Source: Stygiobacter sp. RIFOXYC2_FULL_38_25
GTDB taxonomy: Bacteria; Bacteroidota; Ignavibacteria; Ignavibacteriales; Melioribacteraceae
Reading direction: 5' to 3'
Assembly (NCBI GenBank): GCA_001803165.1
Contig: MHAZ01000020.1
Span: 24,065 to 88,064, forward strand
DNA length: 64,000 nucleotides
Positions 8,478 to 17,665 of this stretch are shown piece by piece; the stretch's first letter is position 1, and every line of letters begins with the position of its first letter. A model generated the notes under the pieces. The model was given only the letters and a program-made list of their open reading frames with translations. It searched no databases and was not told where the DNA came from. Made by a program: the position numbers and the translations under genes.

Positions 8478-9764
8478 ATGTCATTCGAAAAAATTAATCT
8501 TATCAAACCAATCCAAAAAGCTTTAGCCGAAGAAGGCTATTCAGTTCCAACACCAATTCAGAAGCAAGCGATACCAATCATACTTGAAAGAAAAGACTTA
8601 CTTGGCTGTGCCCAGACAGGCACAGGAAAGACTGCCGCTTTTGCTTTACCTATTCTACAAATTCTTCACGATGAAAAAAGAAGCAGCCATGAGAAAAGAA
8701 TAATTCACTCATTAATAATTACTCCAACTAGAGAATTAGCAATTCAAATTGGAGATAGTTTTACCGCATACGGTAAACACACCGGACTTAAAAATATGGT
8801 TGTATTTGGTGGAGTTCCACAAAAATCTCAAACCGACAAATTGAAATCCGGAATTGATATTTTAATTGCTACACCGGGAAGACTGCTTGATTTGATGAAC
8901 CAAAATTTTATTGATCTCCGCCACATAAAATTATTTGTACTTGATGAAGCAGACCGTATGCTTGATATGGGATTTATTAATGATATTAAAAAGATAATTG
9001 CCAAATTACCTTCTAAGCGACAATCATTATTTTTCTCCGCAACTATGCCGGCTGAAATAGTAAAACTTGCTAACACAATTTTAATTAGTCCGGTTAAAGT
9101 AGAAATTACGCCAGAGCAGCCAACCGTTGAAGCCATTAAACAAAGTATTTACTACGTAGCTAAGTCTGACAAGAAAGCTTTGTTGATTCATTTGTTGAAG
9201 GATCCAGCTATTGCTTCTGCGCTTGTGTTCACTAGAACAAAACATGGCGCCGATAATGTTGCGAAAGTATTGAACAAAGCTAAAATACATGCCGAAGCAA
9301 TTCATGGAGATAAAGCGCAGAATACGCGTCAGCGCGCGTTGAATAATTTTAAGTCCAGACAAATAAAAGTTCTGGTTGCGACAGATATTGCCGCGCGTGG
9401 AATTGATATAGACGAGCTTTCGCATGTTATTAATTTTGATATACCAAACGTTCCAGAGACGTATGTTCATCGTATTGGCAGAACCGGGCGTGCCGGACTA
9501 AGCGGAGTAGCAATTTCACTTTGTGACTCGGAAGAGAAAGCTTACTTAAAAGACATTCACAAACTAATTTCGATACCGATTCCGGTCGTTGAAAATCATC
9601 CCTACGTTCTAACAGAATGGGTATGGGAAAATTCAAAACAGCTTATCAATAAAGAAGATGTAAAGAAGCCTAAGAATAGAAAAATTTTAGAAACAGCGGC
9701 TTCCAAACCAAAGAGTAGAAATAGATCGAGAAGAAAATCTTGGGCCAAAAAGGGGAGAAGCTAA
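8478..9764 (+). CDS. rhlE: DEAD-box RNA helicase, RhlE-like
   Basis: 428 residues with all core motifs in order: Q-motif [10 protein letters not shown], Walker A AQTGTGKT (about 44-51), PTRELA, TPGR, DEAD within [13 protein letters not shown] (about 155), SAT, and in the second lobe ARGIDI and [10 protein letters not shown]. The C-terminus is a basic tail ([18 protein letters not shown]) typical of RhlE-type proteins that act on ribosomal RNA or the degradosome. It is an ATP-dependent RNA unwinding enzyme of the cytoplasm. A YwbE gene begins 3 bp after the stop, so the pair is translationally linked. The long leader would fit cold-regulated expression, which is inference. Confidence 0.93.
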   Translation: MSFEKINLIKPIQKALAEEGYSVPTPIQKQAIPIILERKDLLGCAQTGTGKTAAFALPILQILHDEKRSSHEKRIIHSLIITPTRELAIQIGDSFTAYGKHTGLKNMVVFGGVPQKSQTDKLKSGIDILIATPGRLLDLMNQNFIDLRHIKLFVLDEADRMLDMGFINDIKKIIAKLPSKRQSLFFSATMPAEIVKLANTILISPVKVEITPEQPTVEAIKQSIYYVAKSDKKALLIHLLKDPAIASALVFTRTKHGADNVAKVLNKAKIHAEAIHGDKAQNTRQRALNNFKSRQIKVLVATDIAARGIDIDELSHVINFDIPNVPETYVHRIGRTGRAGLSGVAISLCDSEEKAYLKDIHKLISIPIPVVENHPYVLTEWVWENSKQLINKEDVKKPKNRKILETAASKPKSRNRSRRKSWAKKGRS

Positions 9765-9767
9765 TTC

Positions 9768-9962
9768 TTGGAATCCAATAGCCGTAAGCAGATAAAGCAA
9801 GGATTACATGTAGCAATCGTACTCAAGGAAGATCAGCGAAGCATGAAACTAACGGAGGGAATTGTTAAGGACATTCTTACCAACTCACCGAACCATCCGC
9901 ATGGAATTAAAGTACGCCTCGAAACCGGTGAAGTTGGGCGCGTGAAAAAAATATTGGATTAA
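9768..9962 (+). CDS. YwbE family protein (DUF2196)
   Basis: 64 residues from a TTG at 9768 with GGGGAG ten bases upstream, inside the end of the helicase gene. The core KLTEGIVKDILTNSPNHPHG followed by IKVRLETGEVGRVKKI is the YwbE signature. It is a small KOW-like beta fold suggestive of nucleic-acid binding, but its biochemical role is unknown. Linkage to an RNA helicase by a 3-bp gap fits a role in RNA metabolism; that is inference. Confidence 0.88.
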   Translation: MESNSRKQIKQGLHVAIVLKEDQRSMKLTEGIVKDILTNSPNHPHGIKVRLETGEVGRVKKILD

Positions 9963-9974
9963 ACCACAAAACCA

Positions 9975-11606
9975 TTAAAGATTTATTGCCGATGCGTGAT
10001 AGGTTTCGTAATGAATCTTTTTGATTCCCTCATCATTCAAGTACTCATCAAACGTCATCCGTTTATCAATAATTCCGGAAGGAATAATTTCTATAATTCT
10101 ATTCGCGATTGTATGTATGAACTGATGATCGTGCGAGCTGAAGAGAACCGTTCCCGGAAAATCAATTAAACTATTATTCAGTGCGGAGATTGTTTCAAGA
10201 TCAAGGTGATTTGTCGGTTCATCAAGAATAAGAACATTTGCTCCGGTCAACATCATTTTTGCAAGAAGGCAGCGTACCTTTTCTCCGCCGGAAAGCACAC
10301 TGGCTTTCTTCAGAGTTTCTTCACCGCTGAAAAGCATTCTTCCTAAAAACCCGCGAATGTAAGTTTCTTCTTTCTCCGTCGAATATTGACGGAGCCAATC
10401 TATTAGATTCAAATCAACATTGAAGAAATCTGCATTGTCTTTGGGGAAGTAAGCGAATTTAGTTGTGGCTCCCCAAACAAAATTTCCTTTATCAGCTTTT
10501 TCTTTGCCGGTAAGAATATTAAACAAAGTAGTTTTAACCAAATCGTTAGGACCAACCAGAGCAATCTTATCACACTTCTCAACTTTGAATGTGAGATCGT
10601 TCAAAATAATTTCTTCGGCTGAACTCTTAGTTAGATTATTGATTTCAAGCAGATTGTTTCCGGCTTCACGTTCCTGCTTAAAAGCAATGTACGGCATTTT
10701 ACGTGAAGAAGGCTTTATGTCTTCAAGCGTAAGATTTTCCAGCTGCTTTTTTCTTGATGTGGCTTGTTTGGATTTTGACGCATTGGCGCTGAAACGGAAA
10801 ATAAATTCTTGTAACTCTGCTCTCTTAGCTTCAATCTTTTTGTTTGCGTCTTTGGCTTGTTTTGCCGCGAGCTGACTGCTTTCCAGCCAGAAATCATAAT
10901 TGCCGGTGTACATCTGAATCTTTCCAAAATCAATATCGGCAATGTGTGTACACACTTGATTCAAAAAGTGTCTATCGTGGGAGATAGCAATAACTGTGTT
11001 TTTAAACTTCTCGAGAAAATCTTCCAGCCATCCAATCGAAATTATGTCGAGGTGGTTTGTAGGCTCATCCAAAAGCAATATATCCGGATTGCCGAATAAC
11101 GCTTGAGCCAAAAGAACTTTTACTTTTTCGTTTCCGGACATTTCTTTCATCAACTTTGTATGATCTTCCGAGTTGATGCCAAGTCCGCTTAACAGTTCTG
11201 CCGCTTCGGATTCAGCTTCCCAGCCGTATAACTCAGCAAATTCACCTTCAAGTTCGGAGGCGCGAATTCCATCTTCATCACTGAAGTCCGGCTTTGCGTA
11301 CAAAGCATCGCGTTCTTCCATAATCGTAAAAAGTCTTTGATGTCCCATCATAACAGTTTTAATAACCTGGTATTCATCGTATTCAAATTGATTTTGTTTC
11401 AGTGTTGCAAGGCGTTCGCCTTTGGTAATGCTAACTTCGCCGGAAGTCGGTTCAATTTCGCCTGAAAGAATCTTTATGAATGTTGATTTGCCGGAACCGT
11501 TAGCACCGATAATTCCGTAACAATTTCCCGGAGTAAATTTTAGACTTACTTCTTCGAATAATGTCCGCTTGCCAAATCTTAAAGAGAGGTTGCCTGTACT
11601 TATCAT
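9975..11606 (-). CDS. ABC-F family ATPase (YkpA/YbiT type)
   Basis: 543 residues with two ABC domains and no membrane segment. Domain 1 has Walker A GANGSGKST (about 36-44), signature MSGNEKVKVLLAQAL and Walker B ILLLDEPTNHLD. The linker (about 235-320) is Lys/Ala-rich and helical. Domain 2 has VLSGGEKVRCLLAKMM and VLILDEPTNHLD, but its Walker A reads GPNDLVKTT, without the central glycine. ABC-F proteins work on the ribosome, either in translation or in antibiotic resistance. The C-terminus ends with a short MTFDEYLND-type tail common to the YkpA branch. The odd Walker A seems a branch trait rather than damage. It is convergent with the YwbE gene. Confidence 0.9.
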   Translation of the reverse strand: MISTGNLSLRFGKRTLFEEVSLKFTPGNCYGIIGANGSGKSTFIKILSGEIEPTSGEVSITKGERLATLKQNQFEYDEYQVIKTVMMGHQRLFTIMEERDALYAKPDFSDEDGIRASELEGEFAELYGWEAESEAAELLSGLGINSEDHTKLMKEMSGNEKVKVLLAQALFGNPDILLLDEPTNHLDIISIGWLEDFLEKFKNTVIAISHDRHFLNQVCTHIADIDFGKIQMYTGNYDFWLESSQLAAKQAKDANKKIEAKRAELQEFIFRFSANASKSKQATSRKKQLENLTLEDIKPSSRKMPYIAFKQEREAGNNLLEINNLTKSSAEEIILNDLTFKVEKCDKIALVGPNDLVKTTLFNILTGKEKADKGNFVWGATTKFAYFPKDNADFFNVDLNLIDWLRQYSTEKEETYIRGFLGRMLFSGEETLKKASVLSGGEKVRCLLAKMMLTGANVLILDEPTNHLDLETISALNNSLIDFPGTVLFSSHDHQFIHTIANRIIEIIPSGIIDKRMTFDEYLNDEGIKKIHYETYHASAINL

Positions 11607-11963
11607 TTATAAATTATTCCATATTCTTATTAGTGAACAAAAATTTGTAACGCTTTAATCGGTGCGCAATTTATGCTTGACTTGTTTCCACAGCTGTTTT
11701 GCATCAATTAAGATTTGCAAAGAAGAAGATGTTTGTTAACCAAGGCAATTTTTGAAAACCGGAGAGGAAAAGACACAAATTCGTTTGTTTGAGGGTGTTC
11801 TTATCCAAAACTCATTACAAAAATACTAATTAATCGGCTCGGTAACAATTTGGGTGATGTTGTTGGATTTGAGGTGATTCAGCTATTAGAGTAATAGCCC
11901 TGAATTAAAAGAAAGAATAGAAACGCAAACGAACAAAAAACATCGTTATGTGGTTGCCAATGC
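11607..11963. other. Intergenic region, nothing recognised
   Basis: 357 bp between the start of the ABC-F gene and the 3' end of the FISUMP protein gene, both on the minus strand. No open frame with a ribosome-binding site, no clear terminator hairpin and no repeat shared with the rest of the window were seen. It should contain the ABC-F promoter. Confidence 0.5.
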
Positions 11964-12956
11964 TCATTTCAACAGTAGCATTTTCTTAGTTTCAGAATAA
12001 CCGTTAGTTTGTATTCTATAGAAATAAATTCCGCTTTGTAGAGACGCCATATATGGCGTCTTTACATTAAATGCAACTTCATAATTTCCCGGCTGTTTGA
12101 ACTCATCTACAAGTGTTGCTACTTCTCTTCCAAGTACATCGTAAAATTTTAACGTTACGTGCTGTAAAGACGATCCGCCATTGGCGGAATGCCTCGTCTC
12201 TACCGGTATAGAGTAGCTAATTGTAGTTTCCGGATTAAATGGATTAGGGTAGTTCTGACTTAATGAAAATTTGGTTGGAATTACTTTGCTTACATCATTA
12301 TCAATTGCTGATGCAGAATTATTTTTTATACAGCGAATACAATATCCAAACTCTTTATCTCCGCCGCCAAATGCAATATTCCCAAGGTTATTATATAGCT
12401 GCATAATGCTTGCCTCAAACGAACTAAAAGTTTCGGAGCTCCAGAATCTTACAAAAGAATTAAGAAACGAAAAGTTACCATCATTTCCACGGTAACCGGA
12501 AAGTAAAGCGGAGAATCCGCTGGTGTTGGTACCAGCACCAGCTCCTGTACCACTGCCAAAAACTTTTAATGAATTCCCATTGTTTTGGACAAAGTCTGCA
12601 AGTACTTGAAATTCTTTTAAGGTGGGAATGTGCCAACCAGGCGGACAAATACCTTGCGCGCCCGGTGTGCTTTTATATTGCATGGCTTCATCCCACTGGT
12701 AATATCCTCCGTATGATTTATTATTTATCGAATCATTATTATAGAAATACTTTTCAATAGCGTTGTTGTTGCTCGGATTTTCTTTGCCAAATATCATAGT
12801 CCCGACTTCAAGATTTTCTTTTAGCCAGCATTGAGTTCCTATTTGATCCGTATTATAAACTTTACCGGAATAATTAACTGTGGGTGTATCGGGACAAGGA
12901 TTTTGCGAATAATATATTTGGCTGAATAAGAGTAAAATCAAAAATAACTTTTTCAT
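11964..12956 (-). CDS. Secreted FISUMP-domain protein with type IX sorting domain
   Basis: 330 residues from the ATG at 12956 (GAGGGT upstream); the nine codons before it lack a site. A signal peptide (KKLFLILLLFSQIYYSQ) comes first. A FISUMP domain follows (about 30-215): the GTQCWLKENL...GYYQWDEAM...CPPGWHIPT...FWSSE order and the closing GYCIRCIK are diagnostic. The last 90 residues are a type IX sorting domain beginning QNYPNPFNP (ending near 242) and closing ETKKMLLLK. This predicts export and surface anchoring or release. Two palindromic repeats lie inside the sorting-domain coding region (12037-12066 and 12164-12203). Both are read in frame, adding VETRHSANGGSSLQ-like and VKTPYM-like segments absent from normal copies. 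Confidence 0.88.
   Translation of the reverse strand: MKKLFLILLLFSQIYYSQNPCPDTPTVNYSGKVYNTDQIGTQCWLKENLEVGTMIFGKENPSNNNAIEKYFYNNDSINNKSYGGYYQWDEAMQYKSTPGAQGICPPGWHIPTLKEFQVLADFVQNNGNSLKVFGSGTGAGAGTNTSGFSALLSGYRGNDGNFSFLNSFVRFWSSETFSSFEASIMQLYNNLGNIAFGGGDKEFGYCIRCIKNNSASAIDNDVSKVIPTKFSLSQNYPNPFNPETTISYSIPVETRHSANGGSSLQHVTLKFYDVLGREVATLVDEFKQPGNYEVAFNVKTPYMASLQSGIYFYRIQTNGYSETKKMLLLK
12037..12066. repeat. 30-bp palindrome inside the sorting-domain coding region
   Basis: Arms TGTAGAGACGCCAT and ATGGCGTCTTTACA pair with one mismatch. The same outer arms (GTARAGACG / CGTCTYTAC) occur in the second element at 12164-12203. It is read through in frame as part of the secreted protein. Confidence 0.75.
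12164..12203. repeat. 40-bp nested palindrome inside the sorting-domain coding region
   Basis: Outer arms GTAAAGACGA (12164-12173) and TCGTCTCTAC (12194-12203) enclose a perfect mini-hairpin, TCCGCCATTGGCGGA (12174-12188). The nesting is the same as in intergenic repeats elsewhere in the window, but here it is coding. Confidence 0.78.
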
Positions 12957-13130
12957 GTTACCCTCATTTTCATTTGAAATCAACTTAGCAAAGTATCATC
13001 AACCAGTCAATCAAAATAAATTGAAATGGAACAACTTCTATTATTAAAATTGCATAGCACTTTTAGCAAGCTTAATTAACAAAAGAATAATTTCTTTTAT
13101 AGATTTGAGCAAACATTAAAAGGGAATAGC

Positions 13131-14111
13131 ATGGAATATGTAAATCTTGGCAGAAGCGGATTGAAGGTTAGCCGGCTTTGTCTTGGTACAATGAATTTTG
13201 GTCCTTACACAACCGAAGCTGATAGCTTCAAAATTATGAACCGCGCGCTTGAGCTTGGAATTAATTTTTTTGATACTGCCAATGTTTATGGCGGAATCGA
13301 AAACCCAAGCGGTCTTGGCGATACTGAAAAAATTATAGGCAACTGGCTTACAGAAGACAAAAGCCGCAGAGATAAAATTGTTTTAGCAACAAAAGTTTAC
13401 GGTAGAATGGGAACCGCACCAAATCAATCAAAGCTTTCGGCGTATCATATCCGCAAGGCTTGCGAAGATAGCTTGAAGCGAATGAAAACCGATCATATTG
13501 ATTTGTATCAGATGCATCACATAGATCGCGAAACTCCATGGGAAGAAATCTTTCAAGCGATGGAGCAGTTGGTACGTGAAGGAAAAATTACTTACTTGGG
13601 CAGCAGCAACTTTGCGGCATGGAATATTGCCGAAGCACAAATGACTGCTAAGCAGAGAAATTTTCTTGGACTTATGTCCGAGCAAAGTATTTACAGTTTG
13701 AGGAACCGCAATATTGAATTGGAAGTGATTCCAGCTTGTAAACATTTTGGTTTAGGATTAATTCCCTGGAGTCCATTGGGCGGCGGAATTCTATGCGGAG
13801 TTTTGGAAAAAAGTAAAGAAGGAAGAAGAACAAGAGAACCTTTGCAAAAATCTGTTGAGAAACTTCGTCCGCAACTTGAGGCTTACGAAAAACTCTGCAA
13901 AGAAATAAACCTAGCTCCGGCTGATGTTGCTTTAGCTTGGGTGTTAAGCAACCGTGTTGTAACGGCACCTATTATTGGTCCGCGTACAGTTGAGCAACTC
14001 GAGCAGAATGTAAAATCGCTTGATATTAAACTTGATACTGAAACCCTTAAGATGCTGGATGAAATTTGGCCCGGACCGGGAAACCAAGCACCGGAAGCTT
14101 ACGCATGGTAA
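13131..14111 (+). CDS. Aldo/keto reductase
   Basis: 326 residues forming a complete (beta/alpha)8 aldo/keto reductase. The catalytic set is visible: Asp and Tyr in DTANVYGG (about 47-54), Lys in LATKVYG, His in DLYQMHH. The NADPH-binding end is VTAPIIGPRTVEQLEQN. It reduces carbonyls or oxidises alcohols with NADP(H); the insertion after Tyr (GIENPSGLGDTEKIIGNWL) and the motif order point to the YajO/YhdN-like branch, often near sugar metabolism. The substrate is unknown. The start ATG has AAAAGGGAA upstream. It is monocistronic by context. Confidence 0.93.
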   Translation: MEYVNLGRSGLKVSRLCLGTMNFGPYTTEADSFKIMNRALELGINFFDTANVYGGIENPSGLGDTEKIIGNWLTEDKSRRDKIVLATKVYGRMGTAPNQSKLSAYHIRKACEDSLKRMKTDHIDLYQMHHIDRETPWEEIFQAMEQLVREGKITYLGSSNFAAWNIAEAQMTAKQRNFLGLMSEQSIYSLRNRNIELEVIPACKHFGLGLIPWSPLGGGILCGVLEKSKEGRRTREPLQKSVEKLRPQLEAYEKLCKEINLAPADVALAWVLSNRVVTAPIIGPRTVEQLEQNVKSLDIKLDTETLKMLDEIWPGPGNQAPEAYAW

Positions 14112-14162
14112 AATAGTTATTAGTGATTCGTGATTTGTAGCTGGACATAAGAATTTATCAAC

Positions 14163-14296
14163 AGTGACCTCCGAAATATTAAGACTAAGTCATGGTGAGC
14201 TTGTCGAACCATGACAATACAAACTTAATTGTCACACTTCGATCCGTCAACCGACGGACTTCAGGGTGACACTAAATTAATTATTCAGAGGTCTCC
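14163..14296. repeat. Composite nested inverted-repeat element (134 bp)
   Basis: The outer ends, 14163-14182 (AGTGACCTCCGAAATATTAA) and 14277-14296, are imperfect inverted copies. Inside are a perfect hairpin at 14189-14215 (GTCATGGT / ACCATGAC around GAGCTTGTCGA) and a second GTCAC/GTGAC hairpin that carries the mini-palindrome TCCGTCAACCGACGGA at 14243-14258. It has no coding content. The layout suggests stepwise insertion of small palindromes into an older element between two genes. Confidence 0.7.
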
Positions 14297-14372
14297 AACA
14301 ATAATTAAATTGGCTGAGGATAAATAATTTGATAATTTTTGTTCACCCACTTAAAAAGAATTTGGAGAACAG

Positions 14373-16580
14373 ATGAAACATCAAAAAAGAATTTTAATCA
14401 TTTTGCTAGCAATCGTTGGAGTGATATTTAGTTTTTCTGATTTAAGTGCGCAAAAAAAGAGACTTACTTATAAACAAGTTTTTGAAGGTAGCGGCGGCAT
14501 GCGCGGAATGATGGGTATGATGGGAACGAGTCGTGCGATTGGCTGGGTTGATGATGAACATTACATTGAAGTAAAATACAACCAGAAAGAAGGTGGTTTG
14601 CGTGCAGAATCATTTAAAACTAATGTTAAGGATGGTTCATCAGTTCCGTTGGTTGACAACAGCAAAGTTCAACTACCTGAAGGCTTTTCTATTGATCGTC
14701 CAAACTTATTCTCAAGTGATTACAACTATTATCTCTTTTATTCAAAAAAGAATATTTATTACTACTCACGTCCCGAAAATACATTTAAGCAATTAACGAA
14801 TGATGAGGCTGAAAAAAATATTTTTCAGCTTTCTCCCGATGGTAAAAAAGTAGCTTATGTAAAAGGCAACAATCTTTATGTCTTTGATATTGAGCTTGAA
14901 AAAGAAACACAGCTTACAAAAGACGGATCTGAATTAATTTACAACGGAAGAGCAAGTTGGGTTTATATGGAAGAAATTCTTGGCAGAGCGACTAAGTACT
15001 CTGCTTTCTGGTGGTCGCCAAAGAGTGATAAAGTTTGCTTTCTAAGATTTGATGACAGCCCGGTTCCGGAATTTCCAATTTACCACGCAGATGGTCATCA
15101 TGGAGAACTTGAGCGCCAGCGTTACCCCAAAGCCGGCGACCCAAATCCTTATGTGAAATTTGGGATCGCGAATGTTGCTGATGGAAAAATTACCTGGTCA
15201 GATTTTGATGAAAAAGCCGATCACTACATTGCCTGGCCGACTTGGACAAAAGACAATAAGCTTACAGTTCAATGGATGAACCGTGCGCAAGACAACATCA
15301 TAATTTATTGGATTGATACAAACACCGGAAAGAAAACCGAACTCTACAATGAAAAACAAAAAGAATGGGTTGAGTGGTTTGAAGATTTGTATTTCTTCGA
15401 TAACAACAGCGGTTTCTTGCTCAAATCAAATGTTGACGGATGGGATCATCTTTACTATTACGATTTTAATGGAAAGTTAAAAAAACGTTTAACACAAGGC
15501 GATTGGCAAGTTACAAACGTTGCGTTGGTTGATGAAGCAAACAAGAAAGTTTATTTCCATAGTCCGCTAAAGAACAGCACGGATAAATATCTTTGCGTTG
15601 TAGGACTTGACGGCAAAGACTTCAAACAGTTAACAACTTTTCCGGGACAGCATACCGCAACAGTTTCTCCAAAAGGAAAATATTACATTGATTCTTACAG
15701 CAACGTTACTACTCCAGCAAAGAGTGAGTTGTATTCAACAGATGGTAACTTGGTGAAAGCTTTGAGCGACAGTAAAAACACACAGTACGATGAATACGAA
15801 ATGGCTAAACCGGAATTGTTTAGAATTCCTTCCGGTGATGGATTTGAACTTCCCGCAATTTGGTATTTGCCGGCTGATCTTGATCCAAACAAAAAATACG
15901 CTGTAATTTTTAATGAGTATGGCGGACCAAACAGCGGCTCGGTTAGAAATTCTTATTCGGTTGGAGTAGTACAAAGTTATCTTGCTCAAAAAGGAATAAT
16001 TTCTATTTCAGTTGATCATCGCGGTTCGGGTCACTTTGGTAAAAAAGGTCAAGCTCTAATGCACCGCAATCTCGGCAAATGGGAAATGTATGATTACTCC
16101 GCAGCAGTGAAATGGCTAAAGAGTAAACCGTTTATTGATTCAACACGAATTGGAATTACCGGTGGGAGCTACGGCGGTTATGTTGCCGCTCTTGCTTTAA
16201 CAAAAGCCGCGGATTACTTCACTCACGGAATTGCAGAGTATGGAGTTATGGATTGGAAACTTTACGATAACGTTTATACGGAAAGATACATGGACACTCC
16301 GGCAGAAAATCCGGAAGGCTACAAAGCCGGTTCGGTTCTTTCTTATATAGATAAATACAAAGGCAAAATGCTTATCACTCACGGAACAATTGATGATAAT
16401 GTTCATCTCCAAAATTCTGTTCAATTGGTAACGGAGCTTCAAAAGCAAAACAAAGATTTTGAAATGATGTTCTATCCAAACTTCCGTCACGGTGTTGGAA
16501 TGCCTCACGTAACTAGATTGAGAAATCAATTCTGGTTTAAACATTTGCTCGGCAAAGAGTTAGATGTAAACAAAGACTAA
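14373..16580 (+). CDS. Dipeptidyl peptidase IV-like serine peptidase (S9B)
   Basis: 735 residues with a signal peptide (about 1-26). The beta-propeller N-terminal domain (DPPIV_N, about 80-460) includes the double-Glu region WVYMEEILGRA that grips the substrate N-terminus. The alpha/beta hydrolase domain (about 505-733) carries the triad Ser599 in GGSYGGY, Asp674 in TIDDNVH and His706 in FRHGV. It removes N-terminal dipeptides, typically X-Pro or X-Ala, and by its signal peptide acts outside the cytoplasm. A Met/Gly-rich stretch, GGMRGMMGMMGT, near residue 42 is unusual. Length and motif order are normal for bacterial DPP-IV. Confidence 0.94.
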   Translation: MKHQKRILIILLAIVGVIFSFSDLSAQKKRLTYKQVFEGSGGMRGMMGMMGTSRAIGWVDDEHYIEVKYNQKEGGLRAESFKTNVKDGSSVPLVDNSKVQLPEGFSIDRPNLFSSDYNYYLFYSKKNIYYYSRPENTFKQLTNDEAEKNIFQLSPDGKKVAYVKGNNLYVFDIELEKETQLTKDGSELIYNGRASWVYMEEILGRATKYSAFWWSPKSDKVCFLRFDDSPVPEFPIYHADGHHGELERQRYPKAGDPNPYVKFGIANVADGKITWSDFDEKADHYIAWPTWTKDNKLTVQWMNRAQDNIIIYWIDTNTGKKTELYNEKQKEWVEWFEDLYFFDNNSGFLLKSNVDGWDHLYYYDFNGKLKKRLTQGDWQVTNVALVDEANKKVYFHSPLKNSTDKYLCVVGLDGKDFKQLTTFPGQHTATVSPKGKYYIDSYSNVTTPAKSELYSTDGNLVKALSDSKNTQYDEYEMAKPELFRIPSGDGFELPAIWYLPADLDPNKKYAVIFNEYGGPNSGSVRNSYSVGVVQSYLAQKGIISISVDHRGSGHFGKKGQALMHRNLGKWEMYDYSAAVKWLKSKPFIDSTRIGITGGSYGGYVAALALTKAADYFTHGIAEYGVMDWKLYDNVYTERYMDTPAENPEGYKAGSVLSYIDKYKGKMLITHGTIDDNVHLQNSVQLVTELQKQNKDFEMMFYPNFRHGVGMPHVTRLRNQFWFKHLLGKELDVNKD

Positions 16581-16676
16581 TTTTTTAACCCTGAGCGAAG
16601 CGTCCGTAGGACTCCTTTGGAGAAGGGTCTCATTATTTGAGATTCTTCGTTTCGTTTCACTTTACTCAGAATTATA
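16581..16676. repeat. Dispersed-type spacer repeat with nested mini-hairpin
   Basis: The region contains CCCTGAGCGAAGCG, then a mini-hairpin TCCGTAGGACTCCTTTGGA (16603-16621), then AAGGGTCTCA, TTATT and TGAGATTC, closing with CTCAGAA. CTGAG/CTCAG and TCTCA/TGAGA pair. The mini-hairpin looks inserted into a larger CTGAGCGAAGCG-AAGGGTCTC unit. It occupies the whole spacer between the peptidase and the AlaX-like gene, so it could also affect their transcription. Confidence 0.6.
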
Positions 16677-16677
16677 A

Positions 16678-17139
16678 GTGGACTACAACGAAAATCCAAA
16701 ATCATATTACGCGCCGATGCACACTGCAGAGCATCTTCTGAACGGAACGATCAATCAAATGTTCGGCTGCGGAAGAGCATTCAGTGCGCACATCGAAAAG
16801 AAAAAATCCAAATGCGATTACCGCTTTACCCGTGATTTAACAGCGGAAGAGATTGCTGTAATTGAAGAAAAGGTTAACTCGGTAATTCTCGCCGATATGA
16901 AAATTGCCGAGAGCTTTATCACAAGAGATGAAGCAGAGAAAGAGTTTAGCCTTTCCCGTTTGCCTGATGAAGCCGGCGAAACTTTGCGCGTAATTACAAT
17001 CGGCAATTACGATAAATGTTTGTGCAGCGGTCCGCACGTTGAATCAACGAAAGTTATCGGCGGATTCAAAATTGTCTCAACAAGTTTTGAAAATGATGTG
17101 CTTCGGGTTCGCTTCAAAATAAATGAGCTGAAAACATGA
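16678..17139 (+). CDS. AlaX-like alanyl-tRNA editing domain protein
   Basis: 153 residues, GTG start. It has the threonyl/alanyl-tRNA synthetase second additional domain: HTAEHLLNG near residue 16 and CLCSGPHVESTKVIGGFKI near 115 supply the HxxxH and CxxxH zinc ligands of the editing site. Stand-alone AlaX proteins hydrolyse Ser- or Gly-tRNA-Ala mischarged by AlaRS. This is a short form without the N-terminal beta-barrel domain. No ribosome-binding site is obvious before the GTG; the ATG of MHTAEH is too close to the catalytic motif. It overlaps the next start codon by 4 bp. Confidence 0.87.
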   Translation: MDYNENPKSYYAPMHTAEHLLNGTINQMFGCGRAFSAHIEKKKSKCDYRFTRDLTAEEIAVIEEKVNSVILADMKIAESFITRDEAEKEFSLSRLPDEAGETLRVITIGNYDKCLCSGPHVESTKVIGGFKIVSTSFENDVLRVRFKINELKT

Positions 17140-17570
17140 AACACTTTTTAACGGTTGTAATCTTTATTTGTTTAGTCGGTTTTACTTTTGCTCAGAATGT
17201 TAAGAATGCAGACCGCGAAGCAATCCTGAAGGTTCTTGAAGATCAGCGGATCGCATGGAATTCCGGCAATTTCGAAGGCTACATGCTAGGTTACTGGAAA
17301 TCCGATTCATTACGCTTTGTTGGCAAAACCGGCGTAAGATATGGCTGGAACGAAACTCTGAACTCCTACAGGAAAGGTTATCCTTCAAAAACTGAAATGG
17401 GGAACCTTACTTTTAATTTAATTTCGCTGGAATTTCTCAGCCAGACTTCCGCATTCATGATTGGCAAATGGAGTTTAGAACGTGCGGAAAACAGCGTTTC
17501 CGGCCATTTTATGCTTATTTGGAAGAAGATAGAAGGGAATTGGCTTATTACCGCTGATCATTCCTCTTAA
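17136..17570 (+). CDS. Secreted SnoaL/DUF4440-like protein
   Basis: 144 residues. The signal peptide MKHFLTVVIFICLVGFTFAQ is followed by an NTF2-like fold: REAILKVLEDQRIAWNSGN, a helix pair, then beta strands ending in HFMLIWKKIEGNWLITADHSS. That is the DUF4440 ketosteroid-isomerase-like pattern. The role is unknown; such exported domains bind small ligands. The ATG overlaps the stop of the AlaX-like gene (ATGA), so translation is coupled. Confidence 0.85.
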   Translation: MKHFLTVVIFICLVGFTFAQNVKNADREAILKVLEDQRIAWNSGNFEGYMLGYWKSDSLRFVGKTGVRYGWNETLNSYRKGYPSKTEMGNLTFNLISLEFLSQTSAFMIGKWSLERAENSVSGHFMLIWKKIEGNWLITADHSS

Positions 17571-17665
17571 TGTCCAATTTAAATCTTTTCTTCTTCGTCA
17601 ATTAAATTTGTAAAATTATTCCATTAGGGTTTATTTTTGCGTGTCAAAATTAGAGGGATTGCGAC

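Noticed and set aside
10465..10875. Long open frame on the plus strand inside the ABC-F gene
   Set aside because: It is antisense to a clear ABC-F ATPase with intact motifs and lacks a ribosome-binding site.
9975..11606. ABC-F gene as a pseudogene because of the odd Walker A
   Set aside because: The frame is intact, all other motifs are present, and the change looks like a branch feature.
11964..12956. Frameshift in the FISUMP protein's sorting domain
   Set aside because: The extra segments come from palindromes with lengths that preserve the frame, and the C-terminal motif is intact.
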